Shown: in pieces, positions 1-5,005 of the stretch
How positions within the stretch are numbered: position 1 is the first letter of the stretch
Layout of the letters: every line of letters starts with the position of its first letter
From: Actinomycetes bacterium
Lineage (GTDB): Bacteria; Actinomycetota; Acidimicrobiia; Acidimicrobiales; RAAP-2
Direction: 5' to 3'
NCBI GenBank assembly: GCA_021849765.1
Contig: JAJZSM010000074.1
Span: forward strand, 1-7,132
Length of the DNA stretch: 7,132 nt
Notes under the pieces: generated by a model
Database searches by the model: none
Seen by the model: only the letters and a program-made list of their open reading frames with translations
What the model was told of the DNA's origin: nothing
Position numbers and translations under genes: made by a program

Positions 1-476
1 ATCTCCTGGCCGAACTGCTCACCGAGCGCGACGTGGAGGTGTCTGACGCCTGGGGCACCGGACGCTGCCTCGCGGAGCTCTTCGAGGCGTCGGCCGAGTC
101 GGCGCTGTGGGACCCCATCTTCGTCACCGAGCACCCGGTCGAGGTTTCACCGCTCGCCCGGCGCCACCGGCGCGATGCCGAGCTCACCGAGCGCTTCGAG
201 TCCTACGCGGTGGGCCGCGAGCTCTCCAACGGCTTCAGCGAGCTCAACGACCCCGTCGACCAGCGCAGCCGCTTCGAGGAGCAAGCCCAGCTCGCCGCCG
301 CCGGCGACGACGAGGCGATGCGCATCGACGAGGACTACGTGCGGGCACTGGAGTGGGGGCTGCCCCCGACGGCCGGGCTCGGCGTGGGCATCGATCGGCT
401 CGTCATGCTGCTCGCCGACGAGTCGAACATCCGCGAGGTCATCGCCTTCCCAACGCTGAAACCCTTACGCGGCTGA
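1..476 (+). CDS. lysS: Lysyl-tRNA synthetase, C-terminal part (5' end outside window)
   Basis: This is the 3' end of a class II lysyl-tRNA synthetase, the cytoplasmic enzyme that charges tRNA-Lys using ATP. The frame is open from position 3, giving about 157 visible residues, and ends at TGA 474-476. Family signatures seen: a [15 protein letters not shown] block, which in LysRS is the lysine-pocket and catalytic-core strand; an [12 protein letters not shown] block; an Asp/Glu-rich run ending in a [11 protein letters not shown] segment; and class II motif 3 ([13 protein letters not shown]), which carries the ATP-binding Arg. The C-terminus [13 protein letters not shown] matches the usual end of LysRS, so the gene ends intact. 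The related aspartyl and asparaginyl enzymes share motif 3 but not the [11 protein letters not shown] block. No strong intrinsic terminator follows; the only hairpin (481-497) has a 5-bp stem and no T-run. Confidence 0.95.
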   Translation, partial: LLAELLTERDVEVSDAWGTGRCLAELFEASAESALWDPIFVTEHPVEVSPLARRHRRDAELTERFESYAVGRELSNGFSELNDPVDQRSRFEEQAQLAAAGDDEAMRIDEDYVRALEWGLPPTAGLGVGIDRLVMLLADESNIREVIAFPTLKPLRG

Positions 477-516
477 GGGCACCGGCGGGCGACCGGTCCC
501 GTTCATACACTGATAA

Positions 517-545
517 TTGAGCGGTTTGTCGACGCGAAATATATC
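517..545 (+). promoter_or_regulatory. Candidate promoter for the DapB-like gene
   Basis: TTGAGC (517-522, 4/6 to TTGACA) and TATATC (540-545, 4/6 to TATAAT) are separated by exactly 17 bp in the most AT-rich part of the gap. It would give a leader of about 125 nt before the ATG at 677. A GTCGAC palindrome (528-533) lies in the spacer and the CTGATA/TATCAG repeat brackets the element. Both hexamers are imperfect, so this is a candidate only. Confidence 0.35.
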
Positions 546-663
546 AGAATTACGGTTCTTGCTCACAGGCAGTTCTCACGAATCTCACAGTGTGCTCCCA
601 GGGTCGTTTGGGCTGACTCAACTAGGGTTCGTCTGGGGCTACCCGCCCCTCCGCTACCCACTC

Positions 664-669
664 AAGGAG
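664..669 (+). promoter_or_regulatory. Ribosome binding site of the DapB-like gene
   Basis: AAGGAG lies 7 nt upstream of the ATG at 677. It fixes the start and matches the point where DapB-family similarity (MRVGLVGFG) begins. Confidence 0.8.
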
Positions 670-676
670 TTCTGCT

Positions 677-1552
677 ATGAGAGTTGGTTTGGTTGGATTT
701 GGCAAGGCCGGCTCGTCGGTCGCCGCCGTTCTCCTGCGCGATCCCACGATCAAGCTCGAATGGGTTGTTCGCAAACACGAGTCAATGGTCCGGCGAACAG
801 TGCCAGAAATTCTCGATATACCATCGGACGATGCTGGCTTAATGTTCACCGTTGACGAGGTGTCGGCCCAGCAGCTCCTCAACGAGCACCCGGTGGACGT
901 CATCATCGACTTCTCCTGCGAGGAGGGTCTCGACTACTACGGCGAGGTCGCGGCCGCGCGCCGGGTGAACGTGGTGACGGCGATCTCGCACTACTCCGAG
1001 GGCCAGCAGGCGCGACTGCGCCGCTTGGGCCAGAGCACCGCGGTGCTCTGGTCGCCCAATATTACCGTTGGCGTCAACTTCCTCATCCTCGCCGCCCAGT
1101 CACTGCGTCGGATCGCCCCGCACGCCGACGTCGAGATCCTCGAGGAGCACTTCAAGCTCAAGAACGGGGTGTCGGGAACCGCCAAGCTCATCGGCGAGGC
1201 CCTCGAGGTCCCCGAGTGCGAGATCAAGTCCGTGCGCGCCGGCGGCATCATCGGGGTGCACGAGATCCTCTTCGGCTTCCCCTACCAGGTCGTGCGGCTG
1301 CGCCATGAGTCGATCTCGCGCGAGGCCTTCGGTGACGGCGCCCGCTTCGCCGCGGTGGGGCTTGCGGGGAAATTGCCGGGCCTCTATACGATGCAGGACC
1401 TGATGGCGCCGCTGTTCGCCTCGGCGTCACCGGCGCCGCAGCGCCGCGAGCGCCTTCGGACGCGGCGCCGGGGACTGCCGACCTTTCGCCGGTCCGCCGA
1501 CGCTCGCGCCAGTGTTGTGACGACAACGGCGTCGGATCGTTCCCGCGCCTAA
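677..1552 (+). CDS. Divergent DapB-family (dihydrodipicolinate reductase-like) NAD(P)H oxidoreductase with Arg-rich C-terminal tail
   Basis: 291 residues starting at ATG 677 behind a good ribosome binding site. The N-terminus is a Rossmann nucleotide-binding fold (GFGKAG, residues 7-12), followed by VDVIIDFS, which matches the DapB 'VxIDFT' strand. A SPNITVGVNFL block corresponds to 'APNxSxGV'. The C-terminal domain has EEHFKLKNGVSGTA (residues 156-169), matching the catalytic loop of DapB (E. coli H159, H160, K163). His158 and Lys162 are kept; the second His is Phe159, and the Asp/Pro before SGTA are missing, one residue shorter. RAGGIIGVHEILFG (about 187-200) matches the family's RGGxxxGxHxVxF block. 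The TTG motif after the IDF strand is replaced by TAISHY. The domain should end near Phe247; residues 248-291 are a low-complexity tail with 12 Arg. DapB reduces dihydrodipicolinate in lysine and meso-diaminopimelate synthesis. The changes suggest a paralogue acting on another substrate. The fold is clear; the reaction is not known. Confidence 0.75.
   Translation: MRVGLVGFGKAGSSVAAVLLRDPTIKLEWVVRKHESMVRRTVPEILDIPSDDAGLMFTVDEVSAQQLLNEHPVDVIIDFSCEEGLDYYGEVAAARRVNVVTAISHYSEGQQARLRRLGQSTAVLWSPNITVGVNFLILAAQSLRRIAPHADVEILEEHFKLKNGVSGTAKLIGEALEVPECEIKSVRAGGIIGVHEILFGFPYQVVRLRHESISREAFGDGARFAAVGLAGKLPGLYTMQDLMAPLFASASPAPQRRERLRTRRRGLPTFRRSADARASVVTTTASDRSRA
1430..1471 (+). repeat. 10-bp inverted repeat in the tail-coding part of the DapB-like gene
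   Basis: CCGGCGCCGC (1430-1439) and GCGGCGCCGG (1462-1471) are perfect reverse complements with a 22-nt loop. They sit just after the conserved domain ends (about 1417). No T-run follows. Because the arms contain the palindrome GGCGCC in very GC-rich DNA, chance is a real alternative. Confidence 0.35.
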
Positions 1553-1577
1553 CGCGGTGGTACCGACCGATCGAGGT

Positions 1578-1610
1578 GTTCGAACCGCTCGGGTCCTCCC
1601 CGGTTCGAGC
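1578..1610 (+). repeat. Inverted repeat (10-bp stem, one G-U)
   Basis: GTTCGAACCG (1578-1587) pairs with CGGTTCGAGC (1601-1610) around a 13-nt loop, with one wobble pair. It starts 25 bp after the DapB-like stop. No T-run follows, so it is not a classical intrinsic terminator. It could stabilise a 3' end or be fortuitous. Confidence 0.45.
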
Positions 1611-1636
1611 GAGGATCGCCGCGCCCTGGTGGTCGG

Positions 1637-1664
1637 CCCGGTGCACGATCGCGCGGTCACCGGG
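1637..1664 (+). repeat. Inverted repeat (7-bp stem)
   Basis: CCCGGTG (1637-1643) and CACCGGG (1658-1664) are perfect reverse complements with a 14-nt loop. There is no T-run. It is the second hairpin in the same gap, and its function is unknown. Confidence 0.35.
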
Positions 1665-1731
1665 GCATCGTGGCCTTGCTACTGTGCGCCATGCTTTGTG
1701 CGCGCTGGCGCCCACGACCGGGCGGTGCCTG

Positions 1732-1760
1732 ACGACAGGGGGCCCAGCGCTGCCTAGTGT
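1732..1760 (+). promoter_or_regulatory. Candidate promoter for the ROK kinase gene
   Basis: ACGACA (1732-1737, 4/6 to TTGACA) and TAGTGT (1755-1760, resembling the TAGGGT -10 of the importer promoter) are 17 bp apart. The spacer carries the palindrome CAGCGCTG (1745-1752), centred on CG as LacI-family operators usually are, but its sequence differs from the operator at 3818-3831. The element would leave a leader of roughly 15 nt before the ATG at 1781. Confidence 0.35.
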
Positions 1761-1780
1761 CGGGGGAACGAAAGGGCGTG

Positions 1781-2671
1781 ATGGACGGTGTGATCGGAGC
1801 AATCGAAGCGGGCGGGACCAAGATGGTTCTCGCCGTTGGGCGTACGTGGCAAGAGGTGCGTGACGCGCAGCGCTACGTCTTGGCCACGACGACACCGACG
1901 GACACCCTTGCTCGCGTAGTCGACTGGTTTTCTCAACGTGACGCTGAGACACCGCTCGCCGCCATCGGTGTCGCATCCTTCGGTCCCGTCGACCTGAGTC
2001 GTCGGGCCATCGCCGCCACGACGCCCAAGCTCCTCTGGCGTGGTGTCTCGTGGCCCGAGGTCTTCGCCCCGCATTTCGCGTCGCTGCCGATCGGGGTCGA
2101 CACCGACACCGGGGCTGCGGCGCTCGCCGAGTTCCGCTTCGGCGCCGGCCGCGACAGGGATGTCGTCGTCTACGTGACCGTGGGAACGGGAATCGGCGGC
2201 GGTCTGGTCGTCGACGGGACGGTGGTGCACGGGCTGTTGCACCCCGAACTCGGTCACATGGTCGTACGGCGTCGCCCGGGCGATGACTTTCCCGGATCGT
2301 GCCCGTCACACGGCGACTGCCTCGAGGGTCTGGCGAGCGGTGTCGCGGTCAAGCAGCGGTGGCATCGCGGCGGCGGGCCCCAGCTGCCGGCCGATCACCC
2401 GGCGTGGGAGCTCGAGAGCGAGTACCTCGCCGACGCGGTGCGCAACATCGTGACGATCACGGCGGCCAACGTCATCGTCCTGGGCGGGGGGATCATGGCG
2501 GTGCCCGGTCTGCTCGAGCGTGTCCGAGGGAAGGTTCGCGACTCGTTGAACGGCTATCTCGCGGTGCCCGAGCTGACGACCGAGGTCGATTCGTTCCTCG
2601 TCGCCCCCGGCCTCGGCACCGCCTCGGGCATCGTTGGCGCCTTCGAGGTGGGTGTTGACGCGCTGTCGTAG
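1781..2671 (+). CDS. ROK-family sugar kinase, zinc-binding fructokinase type
   Basis: A cytoplasmic ATP-dependent sugar kinase of 296 residues, the normal size for ROK fructokinases (sugar + ATP to sugar 6-phosphate + ADP). The phosphate-binding motif EAGGTK (residues 9-14) is the form seen in ScrK/YdhR-type fructokinases. The likely catalytic base is Asp109 in VDTDTGAAALAE. VTVGTGIGGGLVVDG is the ROK adenosine/phosphate block. The zinc site is typical of this subgroup: HPELGH (H154-H159), then CPSHGDCLEGLASG with Cys174, His177 and Cys180; the probable ligands are H159, C174, H177 and C180. A second glycine-rich block (NVIVLGGGIM) closes the ATP site. ATG 1781 is chosen because family similarity starts at once and AAAGGG (1771-1776) lies just upstream; GTG at 1757, 1778 or 1790 are alternatives. 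The next gene is a LacI regulator and then a sugar importer, so it probably phosphorylates the imported sugar. Fructose is favoured; mannose or another hexose is possible. Confidence 0.88.
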   Translation: MDGVIGAIEAGGTKMVLAVGRTWQEVRDAQRYVLATTTPTDTLARVVDWFSQRDAETPLAAIGVASFGPVDLSRRAIAATTPKLLWRGVSWPEVFAPHFASLPIGVDTDTGAAALAEFRFGAGRDRDVVVYVTVGTGIGGGLVVDGTVVHGLLHPELGHMVVRRRPGDDFPGSCPSHGDCLEGLASGVAVKQRWHRGGGPQLPADHPAWELESEYLADAVRNIVTITAANVIVLGGGIMAVPGLLERVRGKVRDSLNGYLAVPELTTEVDSFLVAPGLGTASGIVGAFEVGVDALS

Positions 2672-2699
2672 CCCGCGCCGTCGGCGCGTGACAGCGTGT
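2658..2699 (+). terminator. Large composite hairpin over the ROK stop codon
   Basis: The outer stem is ACGCGCTGTC (2658-2667) with GACAGCGTGT (2690-2699), 10 bp including one G-U. The inner stem is CGCGCC (2674-2679) with GGCGCG (2683-2688) around a GTC loop. A 6-nt/1-nt internal bulge joins them, and the bulge holds most of the stop codon TAG (2669-2671). It may act with the adjacent hairpin at 2701-2713 as a transcription attenuator or 3' end stabiliser between the kinase and regulator genes. Confidence 0.55.
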
Positions 2700-2700
2700 G

Positions 2701-2718
2701 GTCCCGTCGGGACGTTTT
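2701..2718 (+). terminator. Short hairpin with TTTT tail, possible weak intrinsic terminator
   Basis: GTCCC (2701-2705) pairs with GGGAC (2709-2713) around a GTC loop, followed by GTTTTGT. The stem is short and the T-run has only four bases, so termination is probably partial. It lies 1 nt after the composite hairpin and 45 bp before the regulator start. An operator role is also possible, because the 13-bp palindrome is compact. Confidence 0.4.
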
Positions 2719-2747
2719 GTCGTAGTCTCATCTCGCCGATGCCGTGC

Positions 2748-2754
2748 AAGGAGG
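2748..2754 (+). promoter_or_regulatory. Ribosome binding site that decides the LacI-type regulator start
   Basis: AAGGAGG lies 4 nt before GTG 2759. An upstream in-frame GTG at 2744 would place this strong site inside the gene, so 2759 is preferred. Confidence 0.8.
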
Positions 2755-2758
2755 ATTC

Positions 2759-3820
2759 GTGACCGACGGGGATGCGGCTCGGGTGGTGCGGGGCCGCGCG
2801 ACGATGAAGGACGTGGCTCGCCACGCCGGTGTCTCAGTGAAGACCGTGTCGCGGGTCGTGAACGGGGAGCCCGGCGTGGTCGCGGAGATGGGCGCACGGG
2901 TCCGCGCCTCGATTCTGCAGCTCAACTATCAGCCCAACCTCGGCGCCAGCGCGCTGCGGCGTCTCGACCGTCGGTCGTCTACGATCGCCGTGCTGCTCGA
3001 GGATCTGTCGAATCCCTACTCGGCCCGGGTACTGCGCGCCATCGAGGCCGTCGCTCGCGGGCGCGGCGTCTCGGTGCTCGCGGCCAGCCTCGAGGAGAAC
3101 CCGGATCGCGAACGGCAACTGGTGGTGGCCATGTCGCGTCACCGCGTCGACGGCGTGGTGATCGCTCCGGCGAGTGCCGACCAGCGGTACCTCGCCGACG
3201 AGCAGCGCCTCGGCGTCCCATTCGTGTTCGTGGACCGCCCGCCTCGGGCGATCTCGGCCGACGCCGTCATCGTCGACTCGCGGCTCGGCACCCGACGGGC
3301 GGTCCAGCACCTCATCGCCCACGGGCACGCGCGAGTCGCCTTCATTGGCGACTTCACGCGAATCGCGACCGCGGTCGATCGACTGCACGGTTACCGTGAC
3401 GCACTGTCCGAGGCGGGTCTCGAGATCGAAGAGGCACTGATCGTCACCGACGTGCGTTCCATTGAGCAGGCGCGCGCGGTCGCCACGGCGATGCTCGACG
3501 CACAACAGCCGCCGACGGCGTTCTTCGCGGGCCAGAACCTGCTCACGATGGGCGTGGTCTACGCGCTGCGCGACCGGGAGTTGTCGCGGCGTGTCGCGCT
3601 GGTCGGGTTTGACGACTTCGATCTGGCCGACGTGCTCGACCCGCCGGTCAGCGTGGTCGCCCAGGACCTCGAGGCGATTGGACAGCGTGCCGCCGCGCTG
3701 CTGTTCGAGCGTATCGATGGCTACGACGGCCCGACACGCCTGGAATCCCCTTTGACCAGGTTAATTGAGCGTGGATCCGGCGAGATTCCCGGCCCGCGTT
3801 TTTCTTCAAAGCGTGATTGA
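2759..3820 (+). CDS. LacI-family transcriptional repressor
   Basis: 353 residues from GTG 2759. An N-terminal helix-turn-helix (residues about 16-36, MKDVARHAGVSVKTVSRVVNG) is the canonical LacI DNA-reading unit. A hinge-helix region (LNYQPNLGASALR) follows, then a periplasmic-binding-protein-like effector domain with VLLEDLSNPYSARVLRAIE, VDGVVIAPAS, GVPFVFVDRPP, HARVAFIGD and VALVGFDDFDLADVLDPPVSVVAQD. A 15-residue extension precedes the HTH; a start at ATG 2804 would remove it but has no comparable ribosome site. Such proteins bind as dimers to palindromes centred on CG and are usually released by a sugar or its phosphate. It lies between a sugar kinase and a sugar importer. The likely target is the dyad at 3818-3831, which begins at its own stop codon and sits in the importer promoter. 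No terminator separates it from the importer, so read-through is possible. The effector cannot be read from the sequence. Confidence 0.93.
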   Translation: MTDGDAARVVRGRATMKDVARHAGVSVKTVSRVVNGEPGVVAEMGARVRASILQLNYQPNLGASALRRLDRRSSTIAVLLEDLSNPYSARVLRAIEAVARGRGVSVLAASLEENPDRERQLVVAMSRHRVDGVVIAPASADQRYLADEQRLGVPFVFVDRPPRAISADAVIVDSRLGTRRAVQHLIAHGHARVAFIGDFTRIATAVDRLHGYRDALSEAGLEIEEALIVTDVRSIEQARAVATAMLDAQQPPTAFFAGQNLLTMGVVYALRDRELSRRVALVGFDDFDLADVLDPPVSVVAQDLEAIGQRAAALLFERIDGYDGPTRLESPLTRLIERGSGEIPGPRFSSKRD

Positions 3821-3845
3821 CAACGATGTCATGGACCGCTAGGGT
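3817..3845 (+). promoter_or_regulatory. Promoter of the ABC importer operon
   Basis: A perfect TTGACA (3817-3822) and TAGGGT (3840-3845, TAnnnT type common in actinobacteria) are 17 bp apart. The start of transcription would be near 3852, giving a leader of roughly 50 nt. The -35 box overlaps the regulator stop codon TGA (3818-3820). This is the best promoter in the window. Confidence 0.75.
3818..3831 (+). promoter_or_regulatory. LacI-type operator overlapping the -35 box
   Basis: TGACAACGATGTCA is a dyad with arms TGACA/TGTCA and a central CG (3824-3825); only the pair flanking the CG is unmatched. A palindrome of this length centred on CG is the usual form of a LacI-family operator. It covers the -35 box and the start of the spacer, so a bound repressor would block RNA polymerase. 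The LacI-type gene ends in its first three bases. I saw no second perfect copy in the window. Confidence 0.7.
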
Positions 3846-3894
3846 CCTATCCAGACACGACGGAGCCACCGTGGAGCCGTCAGTTTCGAACAAT

Positions 3895-3901
3895 GGGAGG
3901 G
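3895..3901 (+). promoter_or_regulatory. Ribosome binding site of the binding-protein gene
   Basis: GGGAGGG lies 4 nt upstream of ATG 3906, at the start of a clear signal peptide, which fixes the start. Confidence 0.75.
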
Positions 3902-3905
3902 AACT

Positions 3906-4925
3906 ATGAAGTCACGTTCGTGGCGCTTAACCAAGGGGGTGGCGATCGCCTCGACCTTGATGGCGTCGTCGCTGACCTTCGCCGTAGGCGCGCCGATGGC
4001 TTCGGCTGCGCCGCACCGGTACACGATCGGATTCGTCGTCGGCGCCGAAGCCGACCCCTTCTTCCAGTCGATGTACGTGGGCGCTCACGCCGAAGCACTG
4101 AAGTTGCACGTCAACTTGGTCTGGCAGGGCGACCCGGTCGACTACTCGCCAGCCACCCAGATCCCCGTCGTCCAGCAGGTGCTGGCCCTCAAGCCCAACG
4201 CGCTGATCATCGCGCCCACCGACACCAAGGCACTCAATCCCTACATCGCCGCGGCGGTCAGGTCGCACATCAAGGTCTTTAACGTCGACTCCGGCTCGTC
4301 GTTTCAGCGCAACATCACCTCGTGGGTGACGGGCAACAACACCCAGGGCGGCAAGGCGGCCGCGGACGCGCTCGCGACGGCGATGCACTACGCCACTGAC
4401 TGCACGGCGGCCAAGAAGTGCGACGTGGCCATCGGCGTCTCCTCGCTGACGACGTCCACCGACGCGGCTCGCGTTGCCGCATTCAAGGCCGAGGTCAAGG
4501 CCAAGTACCCCTACATCGAGATGCTCAATGACGTGGTGAGCCAGTCTCAGCCGTCGGTCGCCCAGTCGGCCTTCGCCCAGGACATCTCGGCGCACAACCT
4601 GGCCGGGATCTTCGCGGTTGACGGCACGGACGCCGAAGGGGCCACCGCCGCCGTGAAGGCGGCAGGCTCGGCGGGGGCTTCGATCAAGATCGTCGGCTAC
4701 GACGGCTACGCCAACAACATCGCGTCGATGGTCGCCGGCGGACTCGGTTCGTTGTCAGCGATCATCTCCCAGCAGCCCACCCTCGAGGGCACCTTGATCA
4801 TCAAGTACGCCGTCGCGGCGTTGCAGGGCAAGAAGGTCCCGCACCTGCAGACCCTGCCGAACATCACCTTGTTGCCGTCAACACCCGCGTCAGTGCTGGC
4901 CAAGTACCAGTACGTCGCGAGCTAA
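3906..4925 (+). CDS. Sugar ABC transporter substrate-binding protein (CUT2 / ribose-type)
   Basis: 339 residues, exported. A Sec signal peptide has a basic start (MKSRSWRLTK), a hydrophobic core (11-29) and a cleavage site after ASA (residue 34), leaving a mature protein that begins near APHRYTIGFV. The rest is a type I periplasmic-binding fold of the RbsB/FrcB kind: TIGFVVGAEADPFFQSMYVGAHAEA, a long helix ending VLALKPNALIIAPTD (about 92-106), IKVFNVDSG (about 122-130), and the second-lobe blocks LAGIFAVDGTDAEGA and IKIVGYDGY. The acidic and aromatic residues at AEADPFF, D128 and the GYDGY loop are where this family contacts sugar. There is no lipobox Cys, so it is not a lipoprotein. Cys166 and Cys172, the only obvious cysteines, could form a small disulfide loop. 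It is the first gene of the importer operon. The substrate is probably a pentose or ketohexose; fructose is suggested by the kinase nearby. Confidence 0.9.
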   Translation: MKSRSWRLTKGVAIASTLMASSLTFAVGAPMASAAPHRYTIGFVVGAEADPFFQSMYVGAHAEALKLHVNLVWQGDPVDYSPATQIPVVQQVLALKPNALIIAPTDTKALNPYIAAAVRSHIKVFNVDSGSSFQRNITSWVTGNNTQGGKAAADALATAMHYATDCTAAKKCDVAIGVSSLTTSTDAARVAAFKAEVKAKYPYIEMLNDVVSQSQPSVAQSAFAQDISAHNLAGIFAVDGTDAEGATAAVKAAGSAGASIKIVGYDGYANNIASMVAGGLGSLSAIISQQPTLEGTLIIKYAVAALQGKKVPHLQTLPNITLLPSTPASVLAKYQYVAS

Positions 4926-4933
4926 CCCTCCCC

Positions 4934-4969
4934 GTTGCCGGACCGGGCCCACGGGCCCGGTCCGGCAAC
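4934..4969 (+). repeat. Perfect 17-bp intercistronic hairpin between binding protein and permease
   Basis: The arms at 4934-4950 and 4953-4969 are exact reverse complements (outer end GTTGCCGG, inner end GGGCCC) with only 2 nt between them; the RNA would close with a CACG tetraloop. It starts 8 bp after the binding-protein stop and ends 36 bp before the permease start. No T-run follows (CCTGGATAGAG), so full termination is unlikely. Such stem-loops in importer operons commonly protect the 3' end of the binding-protein mRNA or reduce downstream expression, giving binding protein in excess over membrane parts. Confidence 0.85.
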
Positions 4970-4994
4970 CCTGGATAGAGTCGGCTGGAACCTT

Positions 4995-5001
4995 AAAGGA
5001 G
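4995..5001 (+). promoter_or_regulatory. Ribosome binding site of the permease gene
   Basis: AAAGGAG lies 4 nt before GTG 5006 and supports a GTG start for the permease. Confidence 0.7.
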
Positions 5002-5005
5002 CCTG

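Larger units (their letters stand above)
477..676 (+). other. AT-richer intergenic region upstream of the DapB-like gene
   Basis: This 200-bp gap holds no convincing gene. Positions 501-600 are about 45% GC by hand count, far below the flanking coding sequence. It contains a 5-bp stem at 481-485/493-497, a 6-bp inverted repeat CTGATA (510-515) / TATCAG (542-547), a promoter candidate at 517-545, and a second TAGGGT -10-like hexamer at 623-628 with no matching -35. An open frame (517-855) crosses the gap but matches no family I recognise and overlaps the real downstream gene. Confidence 0.6.
1553..1780 (+). other. Gene-free gap between the DapB-like gene and the ROK kinase, with two hairpins
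   Basis: I see no supportable gene here. It holds two inverted repeats (1578-1610 and 1637-1664, listed separately), a CAGCGCTG palindrome at 1745-1752, and a promoter candidate at 1732-1760. Open frames through the gap lack any recognisable family and have the Arg/Pro/Ala-rich look of random frames in GC-rich DNA. Confidence 0.6.

Noticed and set aside
481..497. Terminator after lysS
   Set aside because: Only a 5-bp stem (ACCGG/CCGGT) with no T-run; too weak to call.
623..628. TAGGGT as the main promoter of the DapB-like gene
   Set aside because: It matches the importer -10 box, but no -35-like hexamer occurs at 16-18 bp spacing.
1597..1617. tRNA T-arm-like GGTTCGA with flanking C/G runs
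   Set aside because: The T-stem pairing is imperfect and no anticodon arm, D arm or acceptor stem fits around it.
1557..1863. Short plus-strand frames in the gap before the ROK gene
   Set aside because: No ribosome site, no family resemblance, and they run into the kinase gene in the wrong frame.
1248..2309. Long minus-strand open frame (353 codons)
   Set aside because: It overlaps the DapB-like and ROK genes, is extremely Arg/Pro-rich with no recognisable domain, and is the expected antisense artefact of GC-rich codons.
2744..2758. Earlier GTG start for the LacI-type gene
   Set aside because: It would put the AAGGAGG ribosome site inside the gene and lacks one of its own.
2698..3399. Plus-strand open frame of 233 codons over the regulator gene
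   Set aside because: It is out of frame with the clear LacI-family gene, Arg/Gly/Ala-rich and featureless.
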